NCBI RefSeq assembly: GCF_910589235.1
Contig: NC_060965.1
Span: forward strand, 4,262,901 to 4,326,900
Source: Vespa crabro
Taxonomy: Eukaryota > Arthropoda > Insecta > Hymenoptera > Vespidae
Reading direction: 5' to 3'
Length of the DNA stretch: 64,000 bases
Numbering within the stretch: position 1 is the first letter of the stretch; each line of letters starts with the position of its first letter. The notes under the pieces are model-generated. The model was given only the letters and a program-made list of their open reading frames with translations, was not told the origin of the DNA and searched no databases. The translations under genes and the position numbers were made by a program. Positions 12,260 through 22,770 of the stretch are shown here, piece by piece.

Positions 12260-12439
12260 CTAACTCGCGTAACTCTCTGCCGTAGTACGAGGACACACGA
12301 GCCTTCTCCTTAGGTTCTTTGCTGTTGCCTGTTTGCCCGTTCCTGCTCCTCCTGCTGCTGCTGCCGTTGCCGTTGCCGTTTGCTGCTGCTGCTGCTGCTG
12401 CACCAGTCGAGCCGCGTCCCCGGGAACTTTATGGCTCAT
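12260..12439 (-). CDS. Weak candidate small ORF with polyglutamine and Ala/Thr/Gly repeat
   Basis: This is a 59-codon open frame on the minus strand. It begins at the ATG complementary to 12437-12439 with MSHKVPGDAARLV, followed by seven glutamines (six CAG and one CAA), a Thr-Ala alternation, Ala and Gly runs, then a basic stretch ending in a stop at 12260-12262. An in-frame stop lies seven codons upstream of the ATG. Low-complexity Gln/Ala runs of this kind are common in insect transcription factors, but the run may equally be a CTG trinucleotide repeat in non-coding DNA. I do not recognise the protein and see no strong splice donor inside it. The plus strand is also open over the same interval, which weakens the case. 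Confidence 0.15.
   Translation of the reverse strand: MSHKVPGDAARLVQQQQQQQTATATAAAAGGAGTGKQATAKNLRRRLVCPRTTAESYAS
12346..12402. repeat. CTG and CCGTTG trinucleotide/hexamer repeat
   Basis: CTG units, then CCGTTG hexamers, then seven GCT units. Read on the minus strand the last part is a CAG run. It lies in a GC-richer unique island. Confidence 0.93.
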
Positions 12440-12500
12440 GCATGAAACATGGGCCTAACCGTATATCCGCGAGGCTACGTGTTGCAACGGTGGCTTAATG
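12404..12500. promoter_or_regulatory. GC-richer unique island beside CAG repeat
   Basis: Non-repetitive sequence with TTTATGG, CATGCATG and CpG-rich words. Its complexity is clearly higher than its surroundings. It could be conserved regulatory DNA or the 5 prime part of the small open frame described at 12260-12439. Confidence 0.15.
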
Positions 12501-12690
12501 TATGCCGCGATCATGAAAAATGTCGAACCGATAAATGGAATTAAGGCGGGGACCCACGTCGTCGTCTTTGTTGGTTTCTTGATATCACGACGACGAGAAG
12601 GAGAGACGACTGTTACAACACGACTTTCAGATTTTGTTGCTGAGCTTCCAAAAGATTTCGCAAGGGTATTCCTGATACGTCAGTTTGTAG

Positions 12691-12692
12691 AG

Positions 12693-12729
<37 letters not shown>

Positions 12730-12776
12730 GATAACGAGTCACGAAAGAAAAGGAGAAAGAAAGAGAGAGAGAGAGA
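12691..12776. repeat. Two GA microsatellites
   Basis: GA runs at about 12698-12724 and 12761-12776 separated by a short unique linker. Confidence 0.94.
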
Positions 12777-13186
12777 TGGTGCACTTACAAATTGTTCCCT
12801 CTGAATCGCAAATCGTCATCAGATTGATCTCTGTGCTTACACCTGGACACGTACCTGTCCTGATCATTCTAACGAAATAAAAGCTTTAAGTATACGATCA
12901 CGATCAAATAGATAATAAACGTAGGCGTTGAAGCGTGCAATTGTACGGTTCTCGAAAGTGCGACGATTAAACGGAACAGTGGTATTAATTAACCAGAACC
13001 TAAGAGACAAATCTATCGTAGAAAACTGATCTATCGTCTATACGAAGAACAGGTTCTCTCACGGTGGTTAGACTCTAAAGGAATTGCTTGATAAATTCAT
13101 GAATCTTTCACCATTTTACAATCATCGAACTTGTCGAGATAAAATATACTCTTTCCAAGAAAGATGGCTAACTCCCTGTTTCTCTT

Positions 13187-13219
13187 ATATCACTTGAATA
13201 CTTGATATTACTTGAATAC
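13187..13219. repeat. 15-bp direct repeat, period 18
   Basis: ATATCACTTGAATAC at 13187-13201 and ATATTACTTGAATAC at 13205-13219 differ at one base. The CACTTGA word resembles NK-2-class homeodomain sites. Confidence 0.85.
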
Positions 13220-13270
13220 GTACTTTCCTTCGTACGAATGAAATATCCGAAGATTTTATGAAATAATCAG

Positions 13271-13294
13271 AATTGTATGTAATTGTATGTAATT
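13271..13294. repeat. AATTGTATGT tandem pair
   Basis: Two perfect 10-bp copies followed by AATT. Confidence 0.88.
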
Positions 13295-13339
13295 CGAAAA
13301 TCAATCGATCGGAATTGTCAAATCAAACTTCTTGTTTCC

Positions 13340-13343
<4 letters not shown>

Positions 13344-13377
<34 letters not shown>

Positions 13378-13400
13378 TTCTCTCTCTCTTTCTCTCCCTT
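13344..13400. repeat. CT microsatellite
   Basis: CT array interrupted by TTTC units. Confidence 0.94.
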
Positions 13401-13409
13401 TATCTCAGT

Positions 13410-13600
13410 GAAGTCCGTTTAACCGCTTAATGGCAGGTCAAGCGGCAATAACGCCGCCAAATAATCGTAAAAAGGAGGCTGGTAGCAACTTCGACGCCCC
13501 GTCGAGTTCGTAGCGACGGTATAACGCCGCGTTAACGTCCTCGATGGCGACGACGTATCTTATGCTCGATTCTTCATGGGGGTCTTTCCTGGCAGTCCTG
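13410..13600. promoter_or_regulatory. GC-richer unique island
   Basis: CpG-rich unique sequence directly after a CT array, with GGCAGGTCAAG, GCCGCCAAATAAT and several gcgacg words. No frame in it is convincingly coding. It may be a conserved regulatory element. Confidence 0.18.
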
Positions 13601-14424
13601 ATGACTCTCGATACAACAAATTTTTACATATTCCTATCTTATTACGATCTTCACCAAGAATTTCTTTGTTAATCGTAGTAACACTATGTTACCTGATTGC
13701 TGACATAAAGGACAAGAAAGAATACATTGTCAAACACGTATTACATTAAACTTTAGTACCAAAAGAAACAAAACAAAAACAAAAAAATAAATAAAAAAAA
13801 AGATTTTTATAAGAACGTTCCGAACGAAGTTTACAAAATAACGAAGAAAAAACAATGGTATCCTCACGTTTGAATCCTCTTTCCAATCTCATTGTCAATA
13901 TCGAAATGATTAAAGTCAAAGATTTGCAATAGAGGTATTTAAGAAAATAGAACAGAGGAAGAGAGCGGAAACGAAGCGTGGCTGAGGTGGGCCAGGAAAA
14001 TCACGCTCGACCTTCGGCCCCGACTCTACGAGGCCTCTTATAATACCAAAGATTAGTCGGAAATTTCACATTTAATTCAAATACGAGAAAACTTTTGACG
14101 AAAATTGCTAATGGCAAGGGAAAGAAAGCACACACACATACACACAAATTAGATCACGTCATATAAAGTTCTAAATATCGATCTTGAATCTCAACTTTAT
14201 TACATCTGAATCGTTCTATCCATACTTAACTTAACATGGAAGATTGTTATTCAGAAATAACGAACCTTCGTATATAACCATACAAAGACAAGCATCTCAT
14301 ATAAGTAACCCTCTAGATCTAAGCGCATTCCATGGAATATCTTCGATTCCATGAAGAGAGAAGATCTCGTCGAACGCGGAAGATCGTTCAACGTTCCATG
14401 GTACGATCGTTCGCGATCGATGAC

Positions 14425-14461
14425 TCGTCGTCGTCGTCGTCGTCGTTGTCGTCGTCGTCGT
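14425..14461. repeat. TCG trinucleotide repeat
   Basis: Twelve units with one TTG interruption, followed by GTGTGT. Three frames read through it as Ser, Arg or Asp/Glu-like runs, so none is evidence for a gene. Confidence 0.95.
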
Positions 14462-14766
14462 GTGTGTCCTTGACGATGATCGCGCCATGAGAATAAACCC
14501 ACTCGCATTAGAGTGAGATATAAAAAAAAAGAAAAAATAGATAATAAAAGTATGAGGACATGTAAGGAGCGAAAAATAAAAAGAAAAAAAAATACAGAAA
14601 AGAAAAAAAATAAAGATAAAAGAAAAGAACATCACCGAGTAGGAGTAGTTAAAATAGTTGAAAAGAAACTATACATCGAAGTTCGAATTAAAAAAAGGAT
14701 TAAAAGTATAGTAAGGAAAAAGTTGTTCGTCGTATAAACTATTCGAGATGTGAGACAGAAGGACAT

Positions 14767-14768
<2 letters not shown>

Positions 14769-14837
<69 letters not shown>

Positions 14838-14857
14838 AAAAGATAAAGAAAGAAAGA
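14769..14857. repeat. Long GA microsatellite
   Basis: Uninterrupted alternating AG for about 65 bases, then degenerate GAAA units. It is one of the longest pure arrays in the window. Confidence 0.97.
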
Positions 14858-15057
14858 AGTCCCCCTAAGGGCACACAAGGTTGCATTCGTGATACATGCC
14901 GATGATTGGTCCGATTTAATAAGCATATCGCGAAACTCTATGATTACGAAAGATCGCGAAAGCATCTGGGGGATCTTTATTTCCAATTGGATCCAACGTG
15001 GATCCTCCAGTTGAGTCCCACTTAATTGACGGAGCGCCGAAGGGAGGAGACAAAAAG

Positions 15058-15059
15058 TG

Positions 15060-15090
<31 letters not shown>

Positions 15091-15094
15091 GAGA
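15058..15094. repeat. GA microsatellite
   Basis: GA run with one GGG interruption. Confidence 0.94.
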
Positions 15095-15225
15095 GCAAGG
15101 TAGGTGGGTGCAGGGTGCAGTCCTCGAATAAGTATTATTTTTAATAAGGATACTTAATCCTCTCTTTCTCTCTCCCTATCTTTCCTGCCCTCTACTTTTA
15201 GCGGTTCCTCCTTCTTTTTCTTTTC

Positions 15226-15292
15226 CTCTTCTTCTTCTTCTTCTTCTTCTTCTACTTCTTTTTCTTCTTCTTCTTCTTCATCTTTTTCTTAA
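15226..15292. repeat. TTC trinucleotide run
   Basis: Imperfect TTC units with TTTTTC and TAC interruptions. Confidence 0.93.
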
Positions 15293-15556
15293 GACTTCTG
15301 ACTTTTCCTCTCGTTGCTCTTTTCGCAGCATGAAATCTCTTAGAAAAGTTTCTAACCATTTGTCGAAGATTTCAAACTCTAGACGCTTCTTCTCTTTCTT
15401 CGTCTCTCGTCAAAGACAGACGAGTTAGTCCTCGGAAGTGTAGCTCTATAATCATAATTTAACCGTAATTACATTTATGACCCACTTTGCCCTCGTAAAT
15501 TGTCCACGGAGATCGGAGGCTCTGGTCATCGTTATTACGCGCCAGGGATACCACGA

Positions 15557-15558
<2 letters not shown>

Positions 15559-15597
<39 letters not shown>

Positions 15598-15620
15598 TTT
15601 TCTTCCTGTCTCTCTTTCTC
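15559..15620. repeat. CT microsatellite
   Basis: CT array with a pure core of about 26 bases. Confidence 0.94.
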
Positions 15621-16015
15621 ATGGATCACTCCTTCGTTCTTTTTTCGAGCGTGCGTGGTTATTAAGATCGTGATTGGAAGAGAACGGGTTGGTTAGTCAG
15701 GTGAAGCGAGTTCAAATACCCCGACTAATCGAGACTTCTGATAATCCTCTTTCGGGGAAACAAATCGGATCTATCCCTACTCTAACAGGTGTCCTTTTTA
15801 AAATTTGACAAGTTAACATTTCCAGAATCTCTTGATCAACGATTATAATCCAGAAACTTAAAGTATTTGCCTAAAAAAGAATAATATCGAATCTATAATT
15901 GAACTTTGAGAAGCGAAATAGAAAATCAGATGTTCCCAAAGAATGATACAAACGGAAGTCAAAGGGGATCAAGATAAACTATCACAGAGACAAAATGTTT
16001 CCAAGTAAGAAAAGT

Positions 16016-16200
16016 TAAGGAGGGTGTCTTTGGTGCCGGAAATGGCAAACGCAGTGGGGAGCGGGTTTCGGTGGAGGGCAAAAGGAGGTAGGAGTGGACG
16101 CATTCCAGTCGCGATGAGACGCGGTCCCATTGGCTCCCGGTCCGCGGAGCGTCACACCGGTTGGCCGGCTTAATAATATGGTACGGCAGGCCAGCACCGT
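16016..16200. promoter_or_regulatory. GC-rich unique island with CCAAT-type word
   Basis: One of the most GC-rich unique stretches in the window. It includes CCCATTGGCTCCC, which holds a reverse CCAAT box (ATTGG), ACACCGGTTGGCCGGC, and a closing TTAATAATATGG. There is no TATA box at a suitable distance and no adjacent exon. It could be a promoter, an enhancer or an unmethylated CpG-rich patch. Confidence 0.2.
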
Positions 16201-16627
16201 CGAGAGACTACCACCGTCTGCCTACCAGCCTTCTTCCTCTACCTCCTCCTTCTTTACTTCTCTTTCCCCTCTTATTCCATCTTCCATCCTTCTCCTCAGC
16301 ACTTTCCTACCGGAGGTTGTTGCCGTTTCGCTCCTTACCTATACCGTAACACGGACCTTCTTCTCTACCCGCTCGTTACGTTAGCCACACGTTACGCTTA
16401 TCCTTCGCGTGCCTTTTACCTTGGATCTACGAAATAGATCGAGAATAAGTACCGATAGGTCTCTTTCGATTCCCCACCAGCTCGTTTATGGAAAATCTTT
16501 ACACTTACCCGTTATACGTATCAAAAATATCAAAGTGTCAAACGATAAAACGATAGATAGATTGATAAATCGAAGTAATATAAAATAAATCGTGATTAAT
16601 ATTTTTCATGATAAATATAATTCCTAT

Positions 16628-16649
16628 CGTGTAATAATATTATTACACG
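16628..16649. repeat. Perfect 22-bp palindrome
   Basis: CGTGTAATAAT at 16628-16638 is followed directly by its exact reverse complement to 16649. There is no spacer. Confidence 0.9.
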
Positions 16650-16780
16650 TTGATCGATTTAATAAGATTAATTAGATGATAGATGTACCTTATTCTCTTT
16701 TCTTTATTCTCTTACTATTTCGAAACGAAAAGCTAATATCATAGTCGTCAGAAAAGAAGTGTGAGGAAGACATTAACCAC

Positions 16781-16880
16781 CTTTCTCTCTATCTCTATCT
16801 ATCTATCTAGCTATCTCTTTCTCTCTCACTCTCTATCTATCTATCTCTCTATATCTATCTCTCTCTTTCTTTCTCTTTCA
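16781..16880. repeat. TCTA / TCTC compound microsatellite
   Basis: Mixture of TCTA, TCTC and TATC units over about 100 bases. Confidence 0.93.
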
Positions 16881-17079
16881 TGTGCTTCCTTCGAAGCCCC
16901 AAGGACGGATTCGCGCAAATTTCATAGCCCGACTTATGATTAGTCCGTTCGCAACCCGTCATTATGTATATTACCGTCTCTCGCGCGTTTCGTCGAGCTT
17001 CCGATGCACCCTCTCGATCCTCACTGCAAAGCGTTTTCACCGTTGAAGCGTGCACAATGATCGTTTTCAAGCGCGTTCC

Positions 17080-17260
17080 CTCGTACGAGAGCCAAGTTCG
17101 ATACTGGATAGTCAGCCGTGGAATAAATAATGGCGGGCTATCGCGAGACTAATTTCGTAGTGGACTCTCGCGAATCTAATAATTAGGACCTGGCCCATTC
17201 TACGATCAATTCTTGGCTTTCGTGGCCCAACATAATACGCACAAAGGAATGTTCGATTTC
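17080..17260. promoter_or_regulatory. Unique island with CpG and TAAT words
   Basis: Low-repeat sequence with GAATAAATAATGG, CTAATTTCG and TCTAATAATTAGG. The last is a near-palindromic homeodomain-type word. Candidate conserved element only. Confidence 0.15.
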
Positions 17261-17382
17261 ATCGTCCCGTTCCTCGAACTCATCCAAATAATATTTAAAT
17301 TCGAAACACCTTTAACGATTATTCATCATGAATCGTTTAATACACTATGAAATTGAAATCAAAGTATTTAAATGTCGGAAGT

Positions 17383-17490
17383 AAAAAAAAAAAAAAAAAA
17401 AAAAGAAAAAGAAAAAAAAGAAAAAAAAGAAAAAAAAGAAAAAAAGAAAAAAAAAGAAAGAAAGAAAGAAAAAGGAAAAAAAAAGAAAGA
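17383..17490. repeat. Poly-A / GAAA tract
   Basis: Long A-rich tract with regularly spaced G bases. It encodes the Lys-Arg run in the frame at 17347-17838 and the Phe-Ser run on the other strand. Confidence 0.95.
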
Positions 17491-18299
17491 TATACAAAAT
17501 TCGAATTCGATGACAATCGAATAGTTCGTTCTTCTCATTTTGCTTCGGTGAATCGAAGTAATCACTTTTTTGTGAGATTCAAGATCTCGAAGGACTTTCG
17601 TATCGAAAAGTACGACTCCGATCGTGAAGGATTCTGTCCTTCGGTAAACCGCAACCAAGCCGAAATAAAAGGCCATCATAGGATAAGTACGATAAAGAAG
17701 GAAGAAGAACGGAAGAGTGAGTGTAAGATGGGAAAAGGAAGACAAGAGGAACCACTGGTAAAGAAAATAAAATCCGTCGGGTCTGATAATACGTTTCGAA
17801 ACAATTACGCCATGGTTGAACGCACCCGATGGCTATAAAGTCGAAAAAAAAGGAAATAAAGAAAGAGAAAAAAATCCGATAGGTATCCTATAATAACTTT
17901 AGGCTACCAACTTTCAAGATGGATCACGAATTTAGAAAAAAAAAAGTGTCCTCATTTATAGATCGATCTTATTTTCGAAAGAGAAAATCATAAAAACGGA
18001 TTACAAAGTCGAAGAGAAAAATTATTAACGAGTAGGATGAAATAAAGTTTGAATGTTCGTTCTTGTTCGTGAAATCATTTTTGCGGTATGGTTTGCGTTA
18101 GGATTGCATATGAGACACGATTTTCGTGTCAGGCACGATTGCAATTTCAACGTTCCCTCTCAAAGAACCTGGATCGAATAGGAGGTAAAGAACAGTTACA
18201 AATGTCTCCCGCGAAGCGATCTCCTACCTCGTGGCCGCGATCCAACAGTCAAGGAGTCGACTAACAAATCGTCCGTCGCCGGACCGTGTAACTTGCCTG

Positions 18300-18333
18300 C
18301 CATTGTAACAGTTCTACTGTTAAGCAGTAATGG
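18300..18333. repeat. Nested inverted repeat (hairpin)
   Basis: TAACAGT at 18306-18312 pairs with ACTGTTA at 18316-18322 across a 3-base loop. CCATT at 18300-18304 pairs with AATGG at 18329-18333 outside it. Confidence 0.8.
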
Positions 18334-19047
18334 TAGACAGGTTATCAGCAGCCGTTGCAACGAGTCTTTACGTAACGACCGGTCTGTCAGTTGGTATCCA
18401 ATACCCTCCCTTCCGAGACCCTCTCTCTAACTCTCACTCTCTCTTTCTCTGTCTCTTTCTTAAGCTTTCTCGACTTCGCAGGGGTCTGGTACCTGTATTC
18501 TTTGTATTCTTCTTCTTCCTTTTCCTAGCGAGCCGATCGTATCTCCTTGGCTCTGCCAACGGAACCACCGAGACACCGGTGTGACAAGGACGATCGTAGA
18601 GGATCGGAGGAAAAGGTTCTACGAATGCTATTACTATCACGATGCACCGGGCGTGCCCTTTACGTTCCATTCGAACCCAATGCCTTACCTGAGCTTAACT
18701 TCGATCGTATTCCTTTCCGATTAAGTAATACTCACTTGTCCGATTTAAACGAATTTGGTGATCACCAACGAATTTAATCTTTATCGGTAAAGTACGATGT
18801 TATATGGTCGTCTCTCCTTTCTCTTTTTACTAAACTACCTCCCGTTGAGTTTGCATTCGTCTTAGAAACGACGATTGCCGATTGAGAAATCGTGACACAA
18901 CGGTCCTGTCATCGAGGATGAAAGTTACATTGGTAAGCCGACGAGTATAAAGACGTTCCTTTCGTTCGACAATTTTTTCTTTTCTTTTTTTCTTTTTCTT
19001 TTTTTCAAATATTTCATTCCCAACTATGTTTATAACTTATCGATCAA

Positions 19048-19446
19048 TTGAGAGCACCCGATAAAAACTCCTCTTTCGTGAACGCTCCAAGCAATTCGAG
19101 GAACATCGTTGAAAAGATCTCGCAGAAGTTGCAATTAACGCCTCGCGAGAATCGACGATGTTCGATCGTCGATAAGAGAAGAAACGAACGACGCCTCGAG
19201 AGGAACGAGCAAACGCACATATTACGGCATATTTCTTCCCTCAAAGATGGCAGCTTATCCGTAAGTACGACTTACGCAGCTACGCAAAAGAAAATCGCGT
19301 GTGAAAGTCATTATCGCCGAAATCGATTCGCTCGGTATCCTGACATTGCACCAGATCGTACGCAATTCCCGAACGTGCACTTTCTCGAGCTCGGAAGGAG
19401 GAATTACAAGGTGAAGCAAGGAAAAAAGAGGATTGAAAAGATAGAA

Positions 19447-19501
<55 letters not shown>

Positions 19502-19584
19502 GACAGACAGACAGACAGAGAGAAACAGAAAGAAAGAGAGAAAGAGGAAGAGAGGATAAAAAGTATCTGAGGTTTCGATTGTAA
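19048..19584 (+). CDS. Weak candidate ORF, 115 mixed residues then Arg-Glu repeat
   Basis: This 178-codon frame has about 115 non-repetitive, basic and polar residues followed by a run of Arg-Glu dipeptides encoded by the GA microsatellite at 19449-19490 and an Arg-Gln-Thr-Asp stretch from the GACA repeat. The first part shows no motif I know, no signal peptide and no membrane segment. The opposite strand is also open for most of the microsatellite half. Reading through a microsatellite is the usual way that chance frames become long in this window, so I regard it as probably spurious. Confidence 0.08.
19449..19545. repeat. GA and GACA microsatellites
   Basis: GA array at about 19453-19490, GACA units at 19498-19517, then degenerate GAAA/GA units. 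Confidence 0.95.
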
Positions 19585-20072
19585 GTCGAGCAACGATGGA
19601 GAGAAGGTATCAAAACGCTATCATTACCACGTTGCAACGTTCACGAAGCTTTCCAATTAACTTAACGCAGGATCATCCTCCGTCTTACAATGTAACGCAT
19701 ATAACTACCTAAGTATATCTATATAGATATCCATGCAACCGTACTACTCTTATTCATTTCTTCTTCCTTCTTTTTTCCTTTGGTCTTCATATGGTTGGGA
19801 ACGAACCAACCGTCTCCTCTTGACGGTTCGAACACCGCAAAGCCATCGTCCGATGATTTTCGGTTAAGCCTTGCGATCTCATCGAGGAAAGGGAGGGGAA
19901 GAAGAACGAAGGAAAGGAGGAGGAAAAGAAGAAGTACGAAGGAGAAAGGAGGAACGGAGTAGAAGGAGAGGAGACAACGTGCTCGTGACAGGGACGCAGC
20001 ATGTAAAAGCATGCGCGTACGGATGCCTATTATTAACGCGGCTCTCTCGTACACACGCATCTTTTCCTCCTT

Positions 20073-20143
20073 CTTCTCTCTCTTCTCTTCTCCTCTCTTC
20101 TCTTCTCTTCTCTTCTCTTCTCTTCTCTTCTCTTCTCTTCTTC
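20073..20143. repeat. TCTTC pentanucleotide repeat
   Basis: About ten regular TCTTC units at 20095-20143 after a degenerate leader. Confidence 0.95.
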
Positions 20144-20253
20144 AAAAGGTGGGTATCTGCCATCGCACGGTATATTGTATCACGGACGAGTATCCGAAGA
20201 GGAGATGCGGCCCGAGTAAGGTAGTCTCGATAGCGCGTTTCGCGTGGCCAATG

Positions 20254-20278
20254 GCCGTTCCAATAAAATCGGAACGGC
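20254..20278. repeat. Eight-bp inverted repeat GCCGTTCC
   Basis: GCCGTTCC at 20254-20261 and GGAACGGC at 20271-20278 with a 9-base AT-rich loop. GGCCAATGGCC, itself nearly palindromic, overlaps the left arm. Confidence 0.85.
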
Positions 20279-20329
20279 AGACAATTTTCGGTTACGCGTG
20301 ATCTCATTAACTCACCCGTCCGGCCCGTC

Positions 20330-20510
20330 CTCCTATCCTCTTCTTTTTCCTTTTCCTTTATCTTTATTCTCTTCTTTTTGTTCTTCTTTGAGGGTCCACC
20401 TCTTCCCCCTCCCCTCCTTCCCTCCCCCCTTCGACGTCCGCCGTCCTCTCTCCTCCATCATCCACCTCCTTTACTTCCCTATCCCTCATTTTCCACCTCC
20501 TCTTCGAGGA
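20330..20510. repeat. Pyrimidine-rich tract
   Basis: About 180 bases, largely C and T, with TTCC and CCTCC runs. It is the source of several Phe/Ser/Pro-rich chance frames. Confidence 0.85.
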
Positions 20511-20809
20511 AGCCCCGCCGTCGCGTTATCCATCCAAGGGACGATCATTATTTTAAATTCGCTCCAAATTTTATTGCAAAAAGTGCATATTGCATCTTGC
20601 GGTGGAGAACGATCGCCATGTTGTTCCTTCTAGCCTGGTAGAGTGCTACCAGTACGAAGAGATGGGTGCTGTTGGTGGGGAGAAAGAGCAATTTTCGTTG
20701 TGAGCGAGATGCAGAGAGGAAGGAGCGCCAACAAAATGGCGACGAAGAAGAAACGATGACCGCGAAGTGGAGAAGGAGGATGAAAATGACGAGGCGATGC
20801 CGAGAGAAA

Positions 20810-20890
20810 GAGACAGAGAAAGAGAGAAAAGAAATGAGAAAAAGAGAGAGAGAGAAAGAGAGAAAGAGAGAGAGGGAGGGAGAGACGAGG
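20810..20890. repeat. GA-rich microsatellite
   Basis: GA and GAAA units followed by GAGGGA. Confidence 0.93.
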
Positions 20891-21267
20891 AGGAGCGATA
20901 AACAGGACCCAAGGTAATATCGAAAAGCGATCCAAAGGGCGGTGGTGCCGATGGCGGCAACGATGGCGGTTGAAACGCTCGAATGCCGCAGATAAGAGGG
21001 AGGTACCTTAAAAATGAAGTAATATGGGAAAAATATGGTCGGCAATTTTCGAAGGAAGAAAGAGAGAGCGAGAGAGGGAAGCAGAGCTATCGAAGCAAAG
21101 GATATGCACACGGTAGCGTAAAAATGGACACACTTTGGATCAATCAAAATTTACATGGTCCAAAGAATCACAATCAAATACGAACAAGAAAATGAATGAC
21201 TTACGAGCGAAGTGAAAATCATGAAAACGTGAGCTTTTATGAGAGAGAAAGAATGACATGCAAATTA

Positions 21268-21271
21268 CTAT

Positions 21272-21304
<33 letters not shown>

Positions 21305-21306
21305 GC
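21268..21306. repeat. AT microsatellite
   Basis: Alternating AT with a single G interruption. Confidence 0.95.
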
Positions 21307-22029
21307 AGAAACAATTAGAGAAAGATAAAGAGAAATGTTTAAAGGCGACACTTATCTTGATTTCTGATCGCTCATAGAATTCATTTCTATTAGTGAACGA
21401 AGTAAAAGGGGGCTAAAACCTCTACATAAGACCTGATACCACCAACGAATTAAACGTCGAAAGTTATGGCGATATTAAATTCGCACGACGCAAAATGAGG
21501 GGTGTGGGAGAGAGGGAGGGACACGAAGAGGGAGACTCTTCGACTTTGATCATCGCCGCGAGGTAATAAAAGCCGTTTCTACCTTCTTTCGTTGAAAGGT
21601 AAACGATCGTGACTATGATTTGTACGAACATTGATCGAAATTACGATTTGGTGACAAACTTCGAAAAGAATTCGGGATATTAAATCGAAATTGAAAATTA
21701 TATTCCGATTAAATTGAAATATATTCGCTTTAAAAGTAAAATGGAAAATGTTGGCGCAAATGGACAATGTTTAAAAGAAATTTTTAATCCTTAAACTATA
21801 ATTGATAAAGACGTATGATTAAATTCTATTTTATAAAACTCAAACGCGATCGAGATATCAAAATACCTTCGAGGAAAATTCCAAACCGATACGAATATCC
21901 CTTTCTTCCTTTTCCCTTAATTATTTCCAGACACATTTCTGGCCGATCGGAAGGCATAAATCTACTTTCGCATTTTTTCCATTTGTTCGCACGCACGCGA
22001 TCGAGATTCCTTCTCCTTGCCTCCCACTC

Positions 22030-22035
<6 letters not shown>

Positions 22036-22090
<55 letters not shown>

Positions 22091-22145
22091 ATCTCTATCT
22101 CTATCTCTCTTTTTCTCTCATTCTTTCCTTTTCTCTCTTTCTTTA
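22036..22145. repeat. CT microsatellite
   Basis: Pure CT for about 50 bases at 22037-22086, then TATCTC and TTTTCTC units. Confidence 0.96.
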
Positions 22146-22586
22146 TCTCTATTACCACCTAGCTAACACTAAGCATAGAACAAGAAGAACGAAAAACCAT
22201 TGGAATTTCTCGCTTTCGGTTTATCCTTTTTCTTCTTAACAATCTCATTCTCCTTCTCACTCTCTTTCTCTCTTAGTAATCGGTTATAAGCACGCATACG
22301 AGAACGCTAGTAAAAGTGGTGGTAGTAGTAACGATGCAAGAGTACGCAGAAGCGATCAGTATTCCCGGCGGCATGATTCATCTATCATCGATAGCAACCC
22401 TGACGCATAAAACGTTCGATACTCTACGCATACAGCTATTCAAGGTCATTCACGCGTAATACTTGTATGCACCCCCGTCGAGAATCTCCTTAGGTACTCG
22501 ATTCTCTCTTCGATCGTTTTCAAGTACTTCTATGAGTACGATAATTAAATAACTTTTGTGCATATTCACTGTTTAACATTGATCAA

Positions 22587-22608
22587 ATATATATATACAT
22601 ATATATTT

Positions 22609-22642
<34 letters not shown>

Positions 22643-22648
22643 ATATCG
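22587..22648. repeat. AT microsatellite
   Basis: AT with scattered C and G interruptions; pure core at 22625-22646. Confidence 0.94.
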
Positions 22649-22736
22649 TTGAAATTAATTTATCACACAAATCTTTAACTTTTACTTCAATTAATTCTTT
22701 CATCCTCATACACCCAATTTTATTTTATTTCTTTTT

Positions 22737-22770
22737 TGTTTTTTTTTTTTTCTTTTTGTTTTTTTTTCTT
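22737..22770. repeat. Poly-T tract
   Basis: T runs with G and C interruptions. Confidence 0.9.

Larger units (their letters stand above)
9700..15700. other. Microsatellite-rich block with GC-richer unique islands
   Basis: No recognised gene. CT and GA arrays at 9751-9830, 10159-10250, 10540-10578, 10765-10825, 12691-12776, 13344-13400, 14769-14857, 15058-15094 and 15559-15620 separate unique DNA. GC-richer unique islands lie at 11270-11580, 12290-12500 and 13410-13600. Poly-T at 11610-11645 and a TCG run at 14425-14461 are also present. Unique DNA at 12780-13340 and 13600-14400 shows no exon that I can support. Confidence 0.75.
15700..20650. other. Mixed unique and simple-repeat block
   Basis: No recognised gene. 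GC-richer unique islands occur at 16016-16200, 17080-17260 and 18190-18340, and AT-rich unique DNA at 15770-16010 and 16500-16740. Simple repeats include TCTA/TCTC at 16781-16880, poly-A with GAAA at 17383-17490, GA with GACA at 19449-19545, TCTTC at 20073-20143 and a long pyrimidine-rich stretch at 20330-20510. Confidence 0.75.

Noticed and set aside
15700..15735. Second tRNA-like word GTTCAAATACC
   Set aside because: The 3 prime CCCCGACTAATC can pair with a short upstream stretch, but no full tRNA fold or A-box is present.
17347..17838. 163-residue Lys/Arg-rich frame
   Set aside because: The basic run is poly-A with G interruptions. The remainder has no recognisable motif, and the opposite strand is open as well.
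18547..18777. 76-residue frame of mixed composition
   Set aside because: Length is within chance expectation. It has no recognisable domain, and the other strand is also open over part of it.
19790..19840. tRNA-like B-box word GGTTCGAACACC
   Set aside because: No matching A-box, acceptor stem or cloverleaf can be drawn around it.
20548..21147. 199-residue hydrophobic frame on the minus strand
   Set aside because: The hydrophobic and Ser-rich part is the complement of a GA-rich tract at 20810-20890. No transporter or receptor motif is visible.
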